Origin: DASPGQ01 sp035457705
GTDB taxonomy: Bacteria > Acidobacteriota > Vicinamibacteria > Marinacidobacterales > SMYC01
Assembly: GCA_035457705.1 (NCBI GenBank)
Contig: DATIBD010000103.1
Span: 124,001 to 188,000, forward strand
DNA: 64,000 nt
Direction of reading: 5' to 3'
A model generated the notes under the pieces. It saw nothing but the letters and a program-made list of their open reading frames with translations, ran no database searches and was not told the DNA's origin. Each line of letters opens with the position of its first letter. The stretch's first letter is position 1. Below, piece by piece: positions 36,125-44,201 of the stretch. The translations under genes were made by a program, and so were the position numbers.

Positions 36125-36164
36125 TGGGTCAGATGCAGCCCACCCTGCGCGAGCGGAGCGAGCA

Positions 36165-36183
36165 CGGCGCGCCTGCCGCGCCG
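36165..36183 (+). terminator. GC-only hairpin after the DUF4350 gene
   Basis: CGGCGCG and its exact complement enclose a 5-base loop, 40 bases after the DUF4350 stop. No T-run follows, so it may only attenuate read-through to the MoxR gene. The remaining bases of the 253-base gap (36125-36377) show nothing recognisable except the AAAGGAAAAG ribosome site before 36378. Confidence 0.3.
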
Positions 36184-36377
36184 GCAATCGTCCGCATCGG
36201 GCTCCTTCGAGGATATGAGATGTTCCGGGGCTGCCAACGAAGGGCTTCCCGCCGGAAAAAAGGCCCGAGTCGTGGAGGGGTACCGCCTGCCTCTCCGAAC
36301 GAGATACAAGCGAGAGTGGCCGATTTCGAGGCCACGGACCCCCTCCACGACACTGAGCATGATGAAAGGAAAAGTGG

Positions 36378-37361
36378 ATGGAGCAACCGATCACGACCGA
36401 CATGACACTCGATCGAGTTCGCAGTCTCTTCGACGCCACTCGCACCGAGGTGAGCAAGGTGATCGTGGGGCAGGAACGTCTGATCGAGGGCGTGCTCGTC
36501 GCGTTGTTCTCCGAGGGCAGCGTGCTGCTCGAAGGCGTTCCGGGGCTCGGCAAGACGCTTCTCGTCAACGTGCTCGCCCGCTGTGTCTCCTGCCATTTCC
36601 GCCGCATACAGTTCACCCCCGACCTGATGCCTTCGGATCTGACGGGACACAGCGTGTTCGATTCCAAGGAAGGAGCGTTTCACTTCAAGCCCGGTCCGGT
36701 CTTCACGAATCTCCTCCTGACCGACGAGATCAACCGCTCACCTCCCAAGACCCAGTCGGCTCTCCTCGAGGTCATGCAGGAACGGCAGGTGACCGTGGAC
36801 GGGAAGACCTACCGATTGAAACGCCCGTTTCTCGTCCTGGCAACCCAGAATCCGCTCGAGCACGAGGGGACCTACCCGCTCCCCGAGGCGCAGGTCGACC
36901 GGTTCATGTTCAAGCTTCTGGTGGATTACCCGTCCACGGAGGAAGAGGGCGAGATCCTGGGACACTATGCGAATGGACGCGACCCGAGAGATTTGTCGGG
37001 ATTCGACGTGCAGAGGGTCATGAAGGCGGAAGACGTCACGTCGATTCAGCAGGCGACCAGGGAGGTCATCGTCGAGCCGGCGATCGTTCGTTACATCACC
37101 GAGATCGTGGCGAGCACTCGCCGCTGGCATTCGGTCCAGGTGGGCTCGAGCCCGCGCGGCAGCGTGAACCTCCTTCTTGCCTCCCGGGTGCTCGCGGCGT
37201 GCCGGGGACGGAACTTCGTCGTGCCCGACGACGTCAAAGAGCTTGCCCCCTGGGTCCTGAGACATCGCTTGATCCTTCGCTCGGAAGCCGAGATCGAAGG
37301 CGCGAGCGCGGACGGCGTTCTCTCGCAGATTCTCGACTCCGTCGCCGCCCCCCGGTCGTGA
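36378..37361 (+). CDS. MoxR-family AAA+ ATPase
   Basis: A 327-residue chaperone-like ATPase. Walker A G-V-P-G-L-G-K-T is at 53-60, Walker B L-L-T-D-E-I-N-R is near 112-119, and the family blocks F-T-P-D-L-M-P-S-D-L-T-G, A-T-Q-N-P-L-E-x-E-G-T-Y-P-L-P-E-A-Q-x-D-R-F and S-P-R-G are intact. MoxR ATPases are thought to remodel or load metal ions into VWA-containing partners. The partner here is the DUF58 protein, whose GTG overlaps this stop (GTGA at 37358-37361). Confidence 0.95.
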   Translation: MEQPITTDMTLDRVRSLFDATRTEVSKVIVGQERLIEGVLVALFSEGSVLLEGVPGLGKTLLVNVLARCVSCHFRRIQFTPDLMPSDLTGHSVFDSKEGAFHFKPGPVFTNLLLTDEINRSPPKTQSALLEVMQERQVTVDGKTYRLKRPFLVLATQNPLEHEGTYPLPEAQVDRFMFKLLVDYPSTEEEGEILGHYANGRDPRDLSGFDVQRVMKAEDVTSIQQATREVIVEPAIVRYITEIVASTRRWHSVQVGSSPRGSVNLLLASRVLAACRGRNFVVPDDVKELAPWVLRHRLILRSEAEIEGASADGVLSQILDSVAAPRS

Positions 37362-38668
37362 TACCCCGGCAACGCCTCATCCTCGTCGTCTCCCTCGTCG
37401 GGGCGGTATTCGTCGTCAGCGTCTGGGTCGAGTGGCTCGCGACGGTGGGCCTCGCCGCCAACGGACTCGTGACTCTGATCGCGCTCGTCGACTTCGTCAG
37501 GACGAGGCGAGCTGACCTAATCGAGGTCGACCGCGATGTATCCGAGGTCCTGAGCGTCGGAGCGCGGAACCGAGTCGTCCTGAGGCTCACGAACCGATCG
37601 AGCACGCCGCTCCTCGTGGAGCTGACCGACGAGCCTCCGTCGCCTTGCCGCATGGAAGGCTTGCCAACGAAGGCCGACCTCCCTCCCCGCCGCGAAGTCG
37701 AGGTGTCCTACCATCTCATCCCCTCTCGCCGAGGGCCGAATCGATTCGCTTTCGTGCATTTCCGCTACCAAAGTCCTCTCGGCCTCTGGACCCGGGTCGT
37801 CAAGAGAGCACTCCCGACCGAGGTTCGCATCTACCCCGATATCCGGACGGTTCGGCGTTTCGATCTTCTCGCCCGTCGAAACCGACTGGCCGAGATGGGA
37901 CTCAAGGTCTGGCGTCTACGCGGCCGAGAGGGCGAGTTCGAAAGGCTCCGCGAGTACCGGAGAGAAGACGAGATGCGTCAGATCGACTGGCGGGCGACGG
38001 CAAAGCACGGCAAGCTCATCAGCCGGGAATACACGACCGAGCGCAATCAGAACATCGTTCTCCTGCTCGACTGTGGTCGAACGATGCTGAACGAGACCGA
38101 AGGCATTTCCCATCTCGACCGGGCGCTGAACGCCGCGATCATCTTGAGCTACATTGCCCTCGGTCAGGGCGACAACATTTCCCTCGTGGCCTTCTCCAAT
38201 CGAATCGAGCGCCTCGTGGGGCCGGTACGAGGCAAGGCCGCGGTCCAGACGCTCATCCGGCAGACCTACGACCTCGCTCCCCGGCTCGAAGCCTCGGACT
38301 ATGCACTCGCTTGCGAGGATCTCGCGCGCCGCCAGAAAAAGCGCGCCCTCGTCCTGCTGATTACCTACGCGCTCGACGAGCGCCACCTCGAGACCATGGG
38401 TCGATACTTGCGCGGCCTCGTCTCCTCACACCTGTTCGTCTTGGTCCTGCTCAAGGACATCCCCCTCATCGAGGTCGCCGAACGGATTCCCCGAACCGAT
38501 CTCGAGGCCTATCGAGCCGCCGCGGCCACCGAGATGCTCAACGCCCAGGAACGCCGCATCGCGGCGCTGCGAACATCGGGAATTCACGTCACCGAGGTCG
38601 TACCCGGCGAGCTCACCGCCGCAGCCATCAACCAGTACCTCGACGTGAAATCGCGCCAGCTATTGTGA
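37358..38668 (+). CDS. DUF58 (VWA-like) protein
   Basis: A 436-residue protein with two N-terminal membrane helices (about 4-22 and 25-43), a beta-sandwich region, and the DUF58 signature L-R-E-Y-R-R-E-D-E-M-R-Q-I-D-W-R-A-T-A. After it comes a VWA-like fold. The first MIDAS position reads L-L-D-C-G-R-T-M rather than D-x-S-x-S, so metal binding may be altered. The C-terminal L-D-V-K-S-R-Q-L-L is typical. It is translationally coupled to the MoxR ATPase and converges on pilY1 with only two bases between stops. Confidence 0.92.
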   Translation: MIPRQRLILVVSLVGAVFVVSVWVEWLATVGLAANGLVTLIALVDFVRTRRADLIEVDRDVSEVLSVGARNRVVLRLTNRSSTPLLVELTDEPPSPCRMEGLPTKADLPPRREVEVSYHLIPSRRGPNRFAFVHFRYQSPLGLWTRVVKRALPTEVRIYPDIRTVRRFDLLARRNRLAEMGLKVWRLRGREGEFERLREYRREDEMRQIDWRATAKHGKLISREYTTERNQNIVLLLDCGRTMLNETEGISHLDRALNAAIILSYIALGQGDNISLVAFSNRIERLVGPVRGKAAVQTLIRQTYDLAPRLEASDYALACEDLARRQKKRALVLLITYALDERHLETMGRYLRGLVSSHLFVLVLLKDIPLIEVAERIPRTDLEAYRAAAATEMLNAQERRIAALRTSGIHVTEVVPGELTAAAINQYLDVKSRQLL

Positions 38669-38670
38669 TC

Positions 38671-41600
38671 TCAGAACGGTGATATGCGGAATCCCTCCAC
38701 CAAGAGCATCAACGTGTACTGGCCGAACGACGCGGGCGCGGGCTGATCGTCGAAAGAGCCATCACCCCAGACGCTCACGCCTCCCGAGGTGCCGATCCCG
38801 CCGCTCTGCGTGACGTAGAGATTTCCGTCCCGGACGAAGAGCCCCTGGACCATGACGTCGCCCAGCGAAGCTTGGCCGGTGCCCGGCTGCGTGACGTCGA
38901 GGTCGAACTCGGGAAGTCCGCTCTCGATCCCGACGGCGTAGAGTGTGCTCGAAAAGTTGAACTCGCACGACGTGGTATCGAGGGTCTCGCTCGTGGCGGC
39001 GAAGAACACGACGGGTGGGGCCGGATCCCCGATCGTTCCTGCGGTCACCGCGGGAACGAGCATTCGCTCCCCGGGATTGAAGATCTGCTCGAAGGACGGA
39101 GTGTCTCCCGCGAGAAACTGCGTCCGATTCTGTCCGTCGGCATCGGTGTCGATCCAGGTGCGGAACTTGAATCCCTCGGGGGGCTCGGGCGCCCTGCGAT
39201 CGCCACCCGAGCCGGCCATGACGAACACGTGATTCGGCGTGAAGGGATCATTCATCACAGTCACCGCCGCCGTGATCGGATGCGCCGGTCCCATTGCCGC
39301 GAATACGTTCAGGGTCCAGTTCGCCGGGTCGGTGTCCGAGGTATCGAGCTTGAGCACGCGGCCTTGCAGGTCGGGGATGTAGACGCGGGTCACGAAGTCC
39401 TTGCTGTCAGCCACGTCCTCCCGATGAGGGATGAAGACCGTCGGCGAAGCGACGAGGCCGTTCTTCGTTATGACGGCTGCCGGGTCCGTAGCCACCGGAG
39501 TCTGGTTTCGATAGTAGACGGCCCCGTCCTCGGCCTGGAAGGCGAAGAGGAACTCTCCCTCGCGGGCGGCGTTGACGCACCCGTAGCCGGCGCCGGCGAA
39601 GACGAGCCACTGGTCGACCTCGGTGTCGTCGGGACTCGCGACGCCTCGGGTGTCGACGTTGCCGAGCGCGGGAATGGACCAGGTCTCTCCGAGCCCATCC
39701 AGATTTCCCTCGACGATTCCCTCGCGGTTGCCGACGTTCCAGCGCAAGGCGAGGCTCGCCGGGTCGTCGGGGGCGGTGGTGACATCCAGGAGCGTGAGGA
39801 AGCGTCCTCCTCGACCACGGCCGAAAGCGAGCAGGGTGTGCCAGGCGTCGTCTCCCCGCTGGGTTCCCGCGCCGACGTCCGAGCGCAGAAAGACATCTCC
39901 GACCACGGGCGGGCTCGCGAGCATGAACTTGTGGTTGAGCACGTTGTTGTTGTCGGTCACGACGTCGCGCACGAAATCGGCGATGGTATCGCGGTCGGCC
40001 TCGCCCGCGGCCAGGCCCAGCGCGTCATCGGGCAGAAACGCGAAGAGCTCCGCACCCGTTTCCGCGGAAAAGCCATGGAGAATCCCCGGGTTGGCCGTGT
40101 AGTACACGACCGTCTGGCGGTTGAAATGGTCCCAGAAGAAGCCGTCGCCCTCGACCGACCCACCCACGCCGTACTCGGTGCTGTGGTTCAGGGGTGGATC
40201 GAAATCCGGCGAGCGCGGCGGGTTGAGTGCGAGCGAGGGTCCTCCGATGCTTTCCCAGAGCTTCCATGTATCGTTGCCGCCCGCATCGGTCTTCGTCAGG
40301 TTCAGTTTGGCGTTGGCGCCGGTGCCGTCGTAGATCGTCCTCGTCACCGGATGGATGGAAAGCTGATAGCCGCGCATCACCTGGACGACGATTTCCGCGG
40401 CGTCTTCATCGCTTAGCGCCCCGGTCCCATCGAGCTCGCTCAAATAGCCCGCGGAGACGCCCAGATCCGAAGGCAGGACGGTCCCCGGTTCGAAGGGGAG
40501 AAGCGTCGTGGAGCCACGCCGGTTGAAGAACATCATCCGGGTGTCGGGATCGGTGCTCTGCAGCAGGTCGCCCGCGTCCCAGATCTCGGTGAAGTCGGCT
40601 TGGCGCGCCGTTCGCGGCAGGTTGGGGTCGGTCACCGTGTAGATGCTGGTCGCGCGCAGGTGGCCGCGAAAGCCCGGGACCTCCGCCGAAGTCGAGAAGA
40701 GGACGTTGTTCTGGTGGTCGGCGCGGATCGCCCGCGCCTCGCGGATGGCGTCCGCGTCCGACAGATCGTTCGGGATGACGTCACCACGCAGCAAGTTGGT
40801 GTTCGTGTGGGAATGGATGACTTCCTTCACCGAGCCCACAACGGAGGCACCGAGGGTGACATCGGTCTCGGGAATTCCAATCTCGCCGACGATGCGGCGG
40901 AGGGCTTCTTCGAGCTCGTCGGGCTGGTTGGCGAAAAAGGCCGAGTGCATCAGCTCCGGGTCCCGCTGCGGGGTGAGGCCCGCCCCGCTCGACATCCAGG
41001 CGACCGTGTTGATCCGGCCCTGGTCGAAGGCATTCTGGATGTCGAAGCCCACGACGAACACATTGCCTTTCGAGCCGTCCAGGGTCGGGTCGATCTGCTT
41101 CAGCGCCCACTCGCCCTTCAAGCCGGCGTTGTACACCCGGAAGTCATCACCCGCGCTGGCGAGACGAGTCAGGTTGGGATCGAACTGGCTCGGCCGCATC
41201 GTGACGGGGCTCAAAAGGGACACGCCGGCTGGCGGGTAGCCGCCGCGGTCACACTCACAGGTTTCGAGACCGTCGGTAATGTGGACCACGAAATTCTTCT
41301 GCCCCGGCAGGAGGGTGTCGACGAAGTTGATCCGGTTTCCCGAGGCGCCGATGTCGGGACGTTGGCGGCCGGTGATGTACTCGCCAAAGTCGCTGAACGC
41401 GACGCCGATGGGCGTTCTTTGCGATTGCCCTCCTGTGCCCTGGAACTGTTTGAGAGGGTCGAGCACGGAGCGCACGAGCTCTCGCGAGTCCTGAGCGCAC
41501 GTTCCGGGATCGATGAACGCTGCGTCCTCCAGGCCGGTGCATCCGTGCGGGGTGTCCGGATAGTTGTCTACGTTTCCGTCTGGCGGGACCAGCGGGCTGG

Positions 41601-41991
41601 GACAAGCGGGCACACCATCAACCCGGAACGGAGAAACGGTCTGATCCCTGTAGTGAGCGAACCCCCAGTTGACCAGCGGCCGTCCCGACGCGTCGACCAG
41701 GTTATCCATGACCTGATTGAGCGCCTCCTTGGCGATTTGCATCTTGTTCTTTGACGACTGCGTTCCATCGGGCAAAGTGATACGGTCGCCCATCGAGCCC
41801 GACGCGTCGAGCACGATCCAGAGGTTGTGTCTGACTCCGGTGTTGAGCACGTCGAGCGGGTCCTGTCCCCGCTCGACGACGCAGGGTGCCGGCACCGCCT
41901 GAGCGCGGCCGGTGCTCGACCAGGAGAAGGCGACGACCACCGCCGCCAGAGAAAGCGCGACGCGCTTGAGAGTCCGCATCAAGATACTCAT
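38671..41991 (-). CDS. PilY1-like type IV pilus-associated protein
   Basis: An 1106-residue exported protein. ATG 41991, after GGGGAAGAT, gives a signal peptide ending near Ala30. A VWA domain follows with the MIDAS motif D62-A-S-G-S66, then a long middle part and a C-terminal PilY1-type beta-propeller (T-L-L-A-F-G-R-G-R-G-G, L-V-F-A-G-A-G-Y-G, V-F-V-M-A-G-S-G). A D-T-D-A-D-G loop near the C-terminus may bind calcium, as in known PilY1 proteins. PilY1 acts in pilus extension, adhesion and surface sensing. It is last in the minor-pilin operon, 37 bases after pilX. Confidence 0.88.
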   Translation of the reverse strand: MSILMRTLKRVALSLAAVVVAFSWSSTGRAQAVPAPCVVERGQDPLDVLNTGVRHNLWIVLDASGSMGDRITLPDGTQSSKNKMQIAKEALNQVMDNLVDASGRPLVNWGFAHYRDQTVSPFRVDGVPACPSPLVPPDGNVDNYPDTPHGCTGLEDAAFIDPGTCAQDSRELVRSVLDPLKQFQGTGGQSQRTPIGVAFSDFGEYITGRQRPDIGASGNRINFVDTLLPGQKNFVVHITDGLETCECDRGGYPPAGVSLLSPVTMRPSQFDPNLTRLASAGDDFRVYNAGLKGEWALKQIDPTLDGSKGNVFVVGFDIQNAFDQGRINTVAWMSSGAGLTPQRDPELMHSAFFANQPDELEEALRRIVGEIGIPETDVTLGASVVGSVKEVIHSHTNTNLLRGDVIPNDLSDADAIREARAIRADHQNNVLFSTSAEVPGFRGHLRATSIYTVTDPNLPRTARQADFTEIWDAGDLLQSTDPDTRMMFFNRRGSTTLLPFEPGTVLPSDLGVSAGYLSELDGTGALSDEDAAEIVVQVMRGYQLSIHPVTRTIYDGTGANAKLNLTKTDAGGNDTWKLWESIGGPSLALNPPRSPDFDPPLNHSTEYGVGGSVEGDGFFWDHFNRQTVVYYTANPGILHGFSAETGAELFAFLPDDALGLAAGEADRDTIADFVRDVVTDNNNVLNHKFMLASPPVVGDVFLRSDVGAGTQRGDDAWHTLLAFGRGRGGRFLTLLDVTTAPDDPASLALRWNVGNREGIVEGNLDGLGETWSIPALGNVDTRGVASPDDTEVDQWLVFAGAGYGCVNAAREGEFLFAFQAEDGAVYYRNQTPVATDPAAVITKNGLVASPTVFIPHREDVADSKDFVTRVYIPDLQGRVLKLDTSDTDPANWTLNVFAAMGPAHPITAAVTVMNDPFTPNHVFVMAGSGGDRRAPEPPEGFKFRTWIDTDADGQNRTQFLAGDTPSFEQIFNPGERMLVPAVTAGTIGDPAPPVVFFAATSETLDTTSCEFNFSSTLYAVGIESGLPEFDLDVTQPGTGQASLGDVMVQGLFVRDGNLYVTQSGGIGTSGGVSVWGDGSFDDQPAPASFGQYTLMLLVEGFRISPF

Positions 41992-42028
41992 GATATCTTC
42001 CCCACTCGAAATCCGGCGCTTCAATGAA

Positions 42029-42850
42029 TCAAGGCGTTCCGAAGCCCGACGTCTGGACCTGGTCGTAATCGAGCCTCCGGCGGTCGCGGCCGCTCCCCTG
42101 GGTGACATTGGAGTGCTGATCGCCCTCGATGCCCGACCCGGGCTGGCGCACCGTCATCTCGAGCCTCCGGAGCGACACGGGGCGCGCCCCGGTTCCCGCC
42201 GCTCCCGGCGCCGTCCCCTCGGCCGTCAGGATGACGCGGTCGTGGATGCCGCCCGGATTGTCGAAGTCGGCGGCCCCATAGTCCTTCGTCCCGACGATTG
42301 GCCGCCGTACCCAGAGGGTAACCGTGCCCTCGACGTCCGGCGCTCCATCACCGTCGAGATCCCCGGCCACACCGGGGTTGGGTAAACGGAAATCGTACTG
42401 CGCCAGCGTTCCGTCCGGCCGCCTGAGGACCTTGCCGATGTAGACCCTCACGCACGGTCCCCCTCCGCCCTGAGGGCACCGGTCCGCATAGTATTGATAC
42501 TCGCGGCAACCCGGCATGGTGATGTCGCACGCGTCCGGATCGCCGACAGGAAGCGCCGCGCCCCAAGGGGCGGCATCGCTGGGCACGGTGACGTCGTCTC
42601 GCGGCGGAGGGAGCACCCGGGCGAAGTTGCCATCGTTGAGAAGGTACGATCCCAGCACGTTCTTGCCGTACTCGAGAGCGGCGTCGGCATTGAAAAACGC
42701 CTGCTCTCCCCAGCGGTAGTTTATGGCGATGTCTTTTTCCGTCGTCGTCGTGAGCATGAGCGCCATTCCCAAAACGCTCAGGACGAACAGGACGAGGATC
42801 GAAATAACGAAGGCCGAGCCGTCGTTCTTGAGAGGACTCGATGAAGACAT
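42029..42850 (-). CDS. PilX-like minor pilin
   Basis: A 273-residue protein with one N-terminal hydrophobic helix (about 11-32) preceded by K-N-D-G-S, the type III signal region of PilX-type pilins that often lacks Glu5, as here. The helix is followed by the family's E-K-D-I-A-I-N-Y-R block and a long globular part with four cysteines. A G-D-L-D-G-D-G-A-P-D-V-E segment matches an EF-hand-like calcium loop. PilX-type pilins prime pilus assembly together with PilV and PilY1, whose genes flank it. Confidence 0.82.
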   Translation of the reverse strand: MSSSSPLKNDGSAFVISILVLFVLSVLGMALMLTTTTEKDIAINYRWGEQAFFNADAALEYGKNVLGSYLLNDGNFARVLPPPRDDVTVPSDAAPWGAALPVGDPDACDITMPGCREYQYYADRCPQGGGGPCVRVYIGKVLRRPDGTLAQYDFRLPNPGVAGDLDGDGAPDVEGTVTLWVRRPIVGTKDYGAADFDNPGGIHDRVILTAEGTAPGAAGTGARPVSLRRLEMTVRQPGSGIEGDQHSNVTQGSGRDRRRLDYDQVQTSGFGTP

Positions 42851-42869
42851 GATTCACGCTCCTAAGGTG

Positions 42870-43361
42870 TCAGCTCACGTTGGCGGTGCGATAGGTTGTG
42901 AAATGAGCGTCACCAATTACGGCAAACGGGTCGCGCTCCGAAGATGGCCTGCACACCACCTTGATTTCCACCATCTCCAGAGGAAGATTCGTGTTGATCG
43001 TCGTGATCTCCCAGCGAACCTCGTAGAGATAGCCCGCTGCCGTGGCTTGTCGGCCGTCCACGTCGAAGTACTGCACGTAGCCCGACACGGGGGAGTCCAG
43101 ACCGCCTCCGTCGGCGAGCATGGGATTACGCGTTCGAAGGAGGGGGTCGATGTAGAACGGCGCCGCCTTGAGCCGCTCGAGCTGCTCTTTGGCGAGCGCC
43201 GCGGACGACGTCATGCGGCCCGACAACGTGTTGGAGCTCGTGGCGAGCACCATCATCTGGGCGAGGGCCAGAAGACCCACCGTGAGGATCAGCGTGGCCA
43301 CCGTCACCTCGATGAGGGTGAACCCGCCGTCAGCGGCTCGCAGTTTTCCCTTGTCCATCAT
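42870..43361 (-). CDS. PilV-like minor pilin
   Basis: A 163-residue prepilin. The cleavage and methylation site G-G-F-T-L-I-E-V (Glu5 present) is followed by a 20-residue hydrophobic helix. The globular part has a single Cys near the end. The ATG overlaps the stop of the upstream FimT/GspH-like gene (ATGA); a second ATG follows immediately. The placement between FimT- and PilX-like genes supports the PilV assignment; a PilW-like gene is not present. Confidence 0.82.
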   Translation of the reverse strand: MMDKGKLRAADGGFTLIEVTVATLILTVGLLALAQMMVLATSSNTLSGRMTSSAALAKEQLERLKAAPFYIDPLLRTRNPMLADGGGLDSPVSGYVQYFDVDGRQATAAGYLYEVRWEITTINTNLPLEMVEIKVVCRPSSERDPFAVIGDAHFTTYRTANVS

Positions 43362-44023
43362 CTCGGCTCCAGGCGAACGCGGCCTCCGCTGCTGACGCGG
43401 ATGGTCCGCGTCAATTGCGTGGTCCCGTCCCGCAAAGTGACGAGCCAGTCCGCGCCGTCCTGCCTCAGAGCGGCCGGCCCCACCGGTCCGGTGGCGTTCA
43501 CCGCGGCGACCGATCCGTCGGCGCGGAACAGGAGCGCGTTGCGGTCGCCCGGCTCGAAGCCAATCGTTTGAGGCAGGTCGATGGGGAAACCGTGAGGCGA
43601 TTGAACTCCGCCCGCCAGATCGGGATCGATAAGGTTGTTGGGCGGCGTCGGCACCATGCCGTAATCCACCGTCGTCGTGGGATCGAAGACACCGGGGTTC
43701 GCGGGATAGTAAACGCCGTCCCAGTTCCCCGTCGTCGGATCCGCCTCGAGACTCGTGAACTGAACCTGCCCGACCTCGGGGTAGTTGAAGTTGAGCAATA
43801 TGCCGCGGGCCGCGTTACGCTTGACCGCCTGGGACCGCGCTTTCTGCACTTCGCCGACGATTCCTTGGGCTGCTCCCATGATTTTGTAGGTGCGCACGTA
43901 ATTGAGTCCGTACGGAATGGATGCCGCCGCAAGTATGGCAATGATGGCAAGGACGACGAGGAGCTCGATGAGTGTGAATCCCGCTGCAGGGCGGGGACGC
44001 AGGGATCGAGTTGGGGAAGACAC
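43358..44023 (-). CDS. FimT/GspH-like minor pseudopilin
   Basis: A 221-residue prepilin with the site A-A-G-F-T-L-I-E-L followed by a strong helix (V-V-L-A-I-I-A-I-L). The C-terminal half has the G-L-L-F-R-A-D-G-S-type edge of the GspH/FimT domain, here N-A-L-L-F-R-A-D-G-S-V. The start is GTG 44023, fixed by a perfect AAAGGAGGT; the frame continues to 44080 without support. It is the first gene of the leftward minor-pilin operon. No major pilin or pilus motor gene is in the window. Confidence 0.88.
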   Translation of the reverse strand: MSSPTRSLRPRPAAGFTLIELLVVLAIIAILAAASIPYGLNYVRTYKIMGAAQGIVGEVQKARSQAVKRNAARGILLNFNYPEVGQVQFTSLEADPTTGNWDGVYYPANPGVFDPTTTVDYGMVPTPPNNLIDPDLAGGVQSPHGFPIDLPQTIGFEPGDRNALLFRADGSVAAVNATGPVGPAALRQDGADWLVTLRDGTTQLTRTIRVSSGGRVRLEPR

Positions 44024-44051
44024 CGGAGTACCTCCTTTCTGCCTCTGCAAC

Positions 44052-44066
44052 GCTATGGGGGTGCCC
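44052..44066 (-). promoter_or_regulatory. Possible sigma-54 promoter of the minor-pilin operon
   Basis: On the minus strand a GGGCAC (-24 type) is followed after five bases by TAGC (-12 type, consensus TTGC), giving the required GG-N10-GC spacing. The predicted start near 44040 leaves a 17-base leader that contains the AAAGGAGGT site. Pilus genes are often sigma-54 dependent. The -12 element is imperfect. Confidence 0.35.
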
Positions 44067-44183
44067 GGAGCATACCACAACTAAGTGAGTCAAGGGCAAG
44101 GACCAATCCATTCCAATTCGATTGGGGTGAATTGGCCCCAGACCCGATTCTTCCCCCACGCAGCTCATCATCGTTTTTAGGGT

Positions 44184-44189
44184 TAGAAT
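44184..44189 (+). promoter_or_regulatory. -10-like box for the sodium:solute symporter gene
   Basis: TAGAAT lies 12 bases before ATG 44202, predicting a leader of only about six bases without a ribosome site. No -35 is evident. Confidence 0.35.
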
Positions 44190-44201
44190 CGGACGCAATC
44201 G

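Noticed and set aside
36121..36405. 94-codon plus-strand frame between the DUF4350 and MoxR genes
   Set aside because: It has no ribosome site, runs into the MoxR gene out of frame and has a low-complexity composition.
36215..37357. N-terminal extension of the DUF58 frame across the MoxR gene
   Set aside because: The extension is out of frame with the MoxR ATPase, is Arg/Pro-rich, and the GTG at 37358 gives the normal DUF58 N-terminus with a GTGA overlap.
38872..41754. Two long plus-strand frames opposite the pilY1-like gene
   Set aside because: They mirror the codon pattern of the minus-strand gene and show no domain, start signal or export signal.
43415..44201. Long plus-strand open frame running through the FimT/GspH-like gene into the hydratase-like gene
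   Set aside because: It is antisense to a clear prepilin gene and then out of frame with the symporter; only the part after 45674 has family similarity.
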